36,380 nucleotides of DNA from an uncultured Lachnospiraceae bacterium. GTDB lineage: Bacteria; Bacillota; Clostridia; Lachnospirales; Lachnospiraceae. Positions 34,033-36,380 of the stretch are shown here, one piece after another. How positions within the stretch are numbered: the first letter of the stretch is position 1; every line of letters starts with the position of its first letter. The notes beneath the pieces were generated by a model that worked only from the letters and a program-made list of their open reading frames with translations, had not been told where the DNA came from and ran no database searches. The DNA lies in NCBI GenBank assembly GCA_905201915.1, contig CAJKQE010000016.1:1-36380 (forward strand), in the 5' to 3' direction. The position numbers were made by a program, and so were the translations under genes.

Positions 34033-35119
34033 GTTCCACATCCTCTCTGAATGGATTGTCTGAATCGGAGATTTCACAGAATCCATCTTTTTCTAATGCT
34101 AAATATTTCAATTCCTCATAGTTTACATACTCTTTTCCATCTAATTCAAATGATTTAAACTCTTCACCATCCTTATAATGATAAATAAATGTATTTATTC
34201 TTCGCAATAACTGCTTTACTGTATCTATTCCTCTATCCTCATCGTTTACCACGCTCTTATATATCTCTTCTGGTGGATAAATTGATGTAATGTGAACTTC
34301 ATTCCAAAGTGCATAACAATTCGAATATCTACAGTGAACCTGAGTGCGATACCCTTGTAAAATCAACAATAACAATTCATATGGTAAGGAACCTTTTTTT
34401 AGTTCATCTATAAATAAGATTTCTTCACCACAATATCCGTCAAAACCGCCCACACCTTTATTGGCATAATCCGAGAAAAAATATACTTTATCATCACCAT
34501 ATCGGCAACACAAATCTATGTAGGAATAACTCTTCCCCTCTCCACTTGCTCCCACGTGCCAGACAACTCTAATATCTCTATACGGTGGAGTTTCTCTGTA
34601 ACGCTTTGCAAAATATGCCTTTCTTATTAACGTTTCTTCTTTCCTCAATCGTATATCTTCTGCCATAATTTGACTCGGCGTCATCCCTTCTTCTACAAGT
34701 TCTTCTATCTTATCTAAAGTCTCGTTCATATTGGAAAGTTTAAATCGCCTGTTTCCTTCGATGTTCCCATATGAAGTAAAACAAATAACTTGCTCACCCT
34801 TTTCATCGAACGGAGGCTGTTTGAGTATATACTTCATGACTTGCTTCTTGTCCGCTTTTGTCTCTTCCAAGTGGATACTTACTTTTGAGTATGCTTTTTT
34901 CACAGCCGAAAATCTCATACTTACAGAGTTCTCCAATACAGCATGAATATGCGGAAGCCCATCTTTAGAAATGCAATATGCCCAATGTCCTTTTCTCAAT
35001 GGATTATCTCCAATCCATTCATTTTTCATTTCTTCTACAATTTCTTCTGGTGAACCTTTGTAATATTTTTCAGGATGAGGAAGAACGGCAAACCATGAAC
35101 GACTGACCGTATCTGCCAT
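34019..35119 (-). CDS. CRESS-type replication initiator (HUH endonuclease + SF3 helicase)
   Basis: A 366-aa Rep. The HUH endonuclease half has motif I WFAVLP (9-14), motif II HIH (57-59) and motif III YILK (97-100), a single-Tyr YxxK site. The helicase half has Walker A GASGEGKS (190-197), Walker B ILFIDEL (234-240) and motif C ITSIYPPEEIY (277-287), which is very like circovirus ITSN-xx-P-xx-WY. This is the domain order of CRESS-DNA virus Reps and of bacterial pCRESS plasmids; Tn916 Orf20 (Rep_trans/MobT) lacks it. The start is the ATG after AAAGGAG; nine upstream residues in frame are discarded. A canonical stem-loop origin lies 78 bp upstream. Expected role: nick the origin and drive rolling-circle replication, perhaps also transfer. 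Confidence 0.9.
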   Translation of the reverse strand: MADTVSRSWFAVLPHPEKYYKGSPEEIVEEMKNEWIGDNPLRKGHWAYCISKDGLPHIHAVLENSVSMRFSAVKKAYSKVSIHLEETKADKKQVMKYILKQPPFDEKGEQVICFTSYGNIEGNRRFKLSNMNETLDKIEELVEEGMTPSQIMAEDIRLRKEETLIRKAYFAKRYRETPPYRDIRVVWHVGASGEGKSYSYIDLCCRYGDDKVYFFSDYANKGVGGFDGYCGEEILFIDELKKGSLPYELLLLILQGYRTQVHCRYSNCYALWNEVHITSIYPPEEIYKSVVNDEDRGIDTVKQLLRRINTFIYHYKDGEEFKSFELDGKEYVNYEELKYLALEKDGFCEISDSDNPFREDVEHENK

Positions 35120-35133
35120 AACGCTCCTTTCCT

Positions 35134-35191
35134 TTGTAACGAACATAGCTATCGTTACATCTACAATTCCTTATTTTATCAGCATTGTAAC
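35134..35191. repeat. GTTACA repeats (candidate Rep-binding iterons)
   Basis: On the minus strand GTTACAA occurs at 35191-35185 and 35140-35134, and its inverse TGTAAC at 35160-35155. Two of the copies form a 7-bp hairpin GTAACGA/TCGTTAC (35136-35158). All lie between the origin stem-loop and the rep start, where Rep iterons are expected. Confidence 0.45.
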
Positions 35192-35204
35192 AGTATCGCT
35201 CCAA
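35175..35204 (-). promoter_or_regulatory. possible rep promoter overlapping the origin stem
   Basis: Minus-strand TTGGAG (35204-35199) and GATAAA (35180-35175), 18 bp apart. The -35 lies in the stem of the origin hairpin. It is a weak match to consensus. Confidence 0.35.
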
Positions 35205-35228
35205 TGGTAATACTATAGCATTGGAGCG
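35197..35228 (-). other. CRESS-type rolling-circle origin stem-loop with TAGTATTAC
   Basis: Perfect 10-bp stem CGCTCCAATG/CATTGGAGCG (35197-35206/35219-35228) with a 12-nt loop. On the rep-coding (minus) strand the loop reads CTATAGTATTAC and ends in TAGTATTAC (35215-35207), identical to the circovirus nonanucleotide and fitting the NANTATTAC consensus of CRESS-DNA origins. Nicking is expected between the final T and AC. The position just upstream of a Rep with matching motifs makes chance unlikely. Confidence 0.85.
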
Positions 35229-35259
35229 TTCATTTTGCCTCTTGCGAGCCAAAATGAAC
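35228..35259. other. second origin-region hairpin
   Basis: Perfect 10-bp stem GTTCATTTTG/CAAAATGAAC, with a 12-nt loop that itself holds CTC/GAG. It abuts the origin stem-loop. It may be an accessory Rep site, a single-strand origin or part of a transfer origin. Confidence 0.6.
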
Positions 35260-35267
35260 ACATTAAC

Positions 35268-35615
35268 CTATTTTCCTACAATTTCGATATCGTCACACAC
35301 AATAGATAACTGGTTGCGATAATCGCCATAAATTGTACAAACCGCATTCACTGGTTTCACTTCCACATCCATAGGTATATCTATTTCCATCGGCACTTTA
35401 AAGACCAATTTTTCATAGATATTTGAAACAACTTCTCCATCCTCGCATCCATAGTCTGTTTTGTCTGATACTATAACAACTTCTACCTTCGTTCCAACAG
35501 GTTTCTTCGTGTCATAGTCAATCCAAATCTGCTTACCAATTATTTTAAATCTTTTTCCTTCAAAAAAATAATCCGAATCAAAATATGTAAATCTATTCAA
35601 TTTTCGTAATGCCAT
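35268..35615 (-). CDS. conserved-looking 115-aa protein of the mobile element
   Basis: Starts at MALRKLNRF, preceded by AAAGGA; the 35 residues upstream in frame are not supported. It is mostly beta-strand-like. The C-terminal stretch VKPVNAVCTIYGDYRNQLSIVCDDIEIV resembles in outline the end of YdcP/DUF961 proteins that accompany FtsK and Rep genes in ICEBs1/Tn916. The resemblance is weak. An accessory role in DNA processing is possible by position, as the first gene upstream of the origin. Confidence 0.6.
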   Translation of the reverse strand: MALRKLNRFTYFDSDYFFEGKRFKIIGKQIWIDYDTKKPVGTKVEVVIVSDKTDYGCEDGEVVSNIYEKLVFKVPMEIDIPMDVEVKPVNAVCTIYGDYRNQLSIVCDDIEIVGK

Positions 35616-35761
35616 AATTTTATATTTCCTTTCTATTTTTCTTTCTGTAATATATTCTATTTTTTTATGAATGAATATTCCAAACTTGATTTCTCCATCT
35701 ATCCGTTCATAAGAAATCAATTGTCTAAATCAATCTTTTGCTTTTAACAGAAAATCAAATC

Positions 35762-35826
35762 CAATCTACTATTGTAAAGTCTGCTTCGCACCGCTAAAGC
35801 GGCAAGAACTTGACAATAGCAGATTG
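35762..35826. repeat. long inverted repeat in the mobile element
   Basis: Nineteen-nt arms with two mismatches (CAATCT-x-CTATTGT-x-AAGT and its complement; 35762-35780/35808-35826), enclosing a perfect CCGC-TAAA-GCGG hairpin (35791-35802). There is no T-run on the minus strand, so it is not a clear terminator for the minus-strand genes. Candidate single-strand origin or transfer origin. Confidence 0.55.
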
Positions 35827-35931
35827 TTTTGACATTAATTAATCAAGCAAAAGATTAAAGGGTTCCGCATTTCTGAATGCCGATTTCCACTTTACTAGAA
35901 TCATGATTCCCTCTAGGATAAATACTCAGCA

Positions 35932-35951
35932 GAAGGGGAAATTTCCCCTTC
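35932..35951 (-). terminator. perfect 20-bp palindrome after the 99-aa gene
   Basis: GAAGGGGAAA/TTTCCCCTTC, 4 nt past the stop of the 99-aa gene. It lacks a T-run on the minus strand, so termination is uncertain; an mRNA 3'-end stabiliser or protein site is possible. Confidence 0.4.
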
Positions 35952-35955
35952 ATAA

Positions 35956-36255
35956 TTATTTATCTTTTTTTACTGGCTTCTTTAATTCTTCTGATAATTC
36001 TTCCAGATAATTTTCCAGAAACTCCCTCATAAACCCTACTATTTTTTCTCGCATTTCAGGTTTAACAACACCTCCTTTAGATATTTTTTTCGGCGATACA
36101 AACATCATTGTTGAACTAATCCCCAACCCACCTAAAGGTTTCCACGAGTCAGCTCCATAATGTATCATCAATCCGTCTTCTTTTTCTCCTTGTGAATTAG
36201 TGACTTTAATAGCAATTACTTCTATTTCACTATCTTCATTAAATTTTTTTTTCAT
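35956..36255 (-). CDS. 99-aa unknown protein of the mobile element
   Basis: The start at MKKKFNED has AAAGGAG 8 nt upstream (the longer reading does not). Residues 8-60 look like beta strands (IEVIAIKVTNSQGEKEDGLMIHYG), and residues 68-95 an amphipathic, acidic-basic helix (REKIVGFMREFLENYLEELSEELKK). No family recognised. It is the most upstream element gene in the window; an AT-rich region with a TATAAT near 36310 precedes it and may be the promoter of the element's early genes. Confidence 0.6.
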   Translation of the reverse strand: MKKKFNEDSEIEVIAIKVTNSQGEKEDGLMIHYGADSWKPLGGLGISSTMMFVSPKKISKGGVVKPEMREKIVGFMREFLENYLEELSEELKKPVKKDK

Positions 36256-36380
36256 TTTTTTGCTCCTTTCAATATTATTTTTTATCAATCGGCCTCTTGA
36301 TTGTCTTTATTATAACTTATATAACATAGATTAGACGAATACTCCGAGTGACGCTTTTTTTTAATATTGCATGAATATGT

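Larger units (their letters stand above)
31173..36380. mobile_element. integrated element with CRESS-type Rep, FtsK, Xis and Int (right end beyond window)
   Basis: Six minus-strand genes in a row: int, xis, ftsK/tcpA-like, rep and two small unknown genes, all visibly more AT-rich than the chromosome to the left. The left boundary is inferred to lie between the terminator at 31172 and the int stop at 31265, because the terminator-promoter pair directly beyond looks like native gdpP upstream DNA. The right end and attR are not in the window. No relaxase of a known MOB family and no mating-pore genes are visible here, so it is either an integrative mobilizable element or the head of a larger conjugative one. 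Confidence 0.8.

Noticed and set aside
34019..35119. Rep as a Tn916 Orf20 (MobT/Rep_trans) relaxase
   Set aside because: The C-terminal half is a full SF3 helicase with ITS-type motif C, and the endonuclease has HIH plus a single YxxK Tyr, which fits CRESS Reps.
1..36380. CRISPR arrays, rRNA or tRNA genes
   Set aside because: I looked for regularly spaced direct repeats and for tRNA/rRNA consensus stretches by eye and saw none; the only repeats are the palindromes listed.

Overview
The window looks like a low-GC, anaerobic Firmicutes chromosome, most likely a Lachnospiraceae member of the Blautia/Dorea type. I infer this from protein content, not from a database search. Pointers are a class II thiamine-pyrophosphate riboswitch-thiC unit, a gdpP-rplI-dnaB operon, an 8Fe ferredoxin, a prismane-associated DUF1858 protein, a flavodiiron/rubredoxin/NROR fusion for oxygen detoxification, and AGGAGG-type ribosome binding sites throughout. 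Positions 1-31172 are mostly ordinary chromosome; positions from about 31173 to the right edge are an integrated mobile element cut off by the window end.

Layout, left to right. An AraC-family regulator and nagB (amino-sugar catabolism) are separated by a 97-bp MITE-like palindrome. A four-gene operon on the minus strand holds an XRE regulator, a DUF3169 membrane protein and an ABC-2 exporter (ATPase plus permease). Then come a CPBP membrane protease and proA, a small Cys-rich protein, and trkA-trkH (K+ uptake). A stand-alone Zn-ribbon/HTH/Panacea (DUF4065) antitoxin lies divergent from a 63-aa two-helix membrane protein. A Na/Pi cotransporter-response regulator-histidine kinase operon follows, then greA, an 843-aa flavodiiron fusion, and an 884-aa fusion of a TetM-like translational GTPase to a Rae1/YacP-like NYN endoribonuclease. 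After that are a MATE exporter, mecA, DUF1858, ferredoxin, a MerR regulator, TPP riboswitch-thiC, and gdpP-rplI-dnaB.

The most striking region is the right-hand element. It encodes a Tn916-type integrase and excisionase, an FtsK/TcpA-type DNA translocase, and a replication initiator whose motif order is that of eukaryotic-virus CRESS-DNA Reps: HUH motif HIH, single-tyrosine YxxK, then an SF3 helicase with Walker A, Walker B and motif C. About 80 bp upstream of rep is a perfect 10-bp stem whose loop, on the rep strand, ends in TAGTATTAC. This is the nonanucleotide at which circovirus/geminivirus-type Reps nick DNA. So the window appears to hold an integrated rolling-circle element with a circovirus-like origin, packaged with int/xis and a DNA pump. 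Between it and gdpP lies a second unusual structure: a 75-nt perfect four-arm cloverleaf with the gdpP-side promoter -10 box embedded in its closing stem.

Limits: all structures were folded by eye, no searches were run, and the far end of the mobile element (attR, any further transfer genes) is outside the window.
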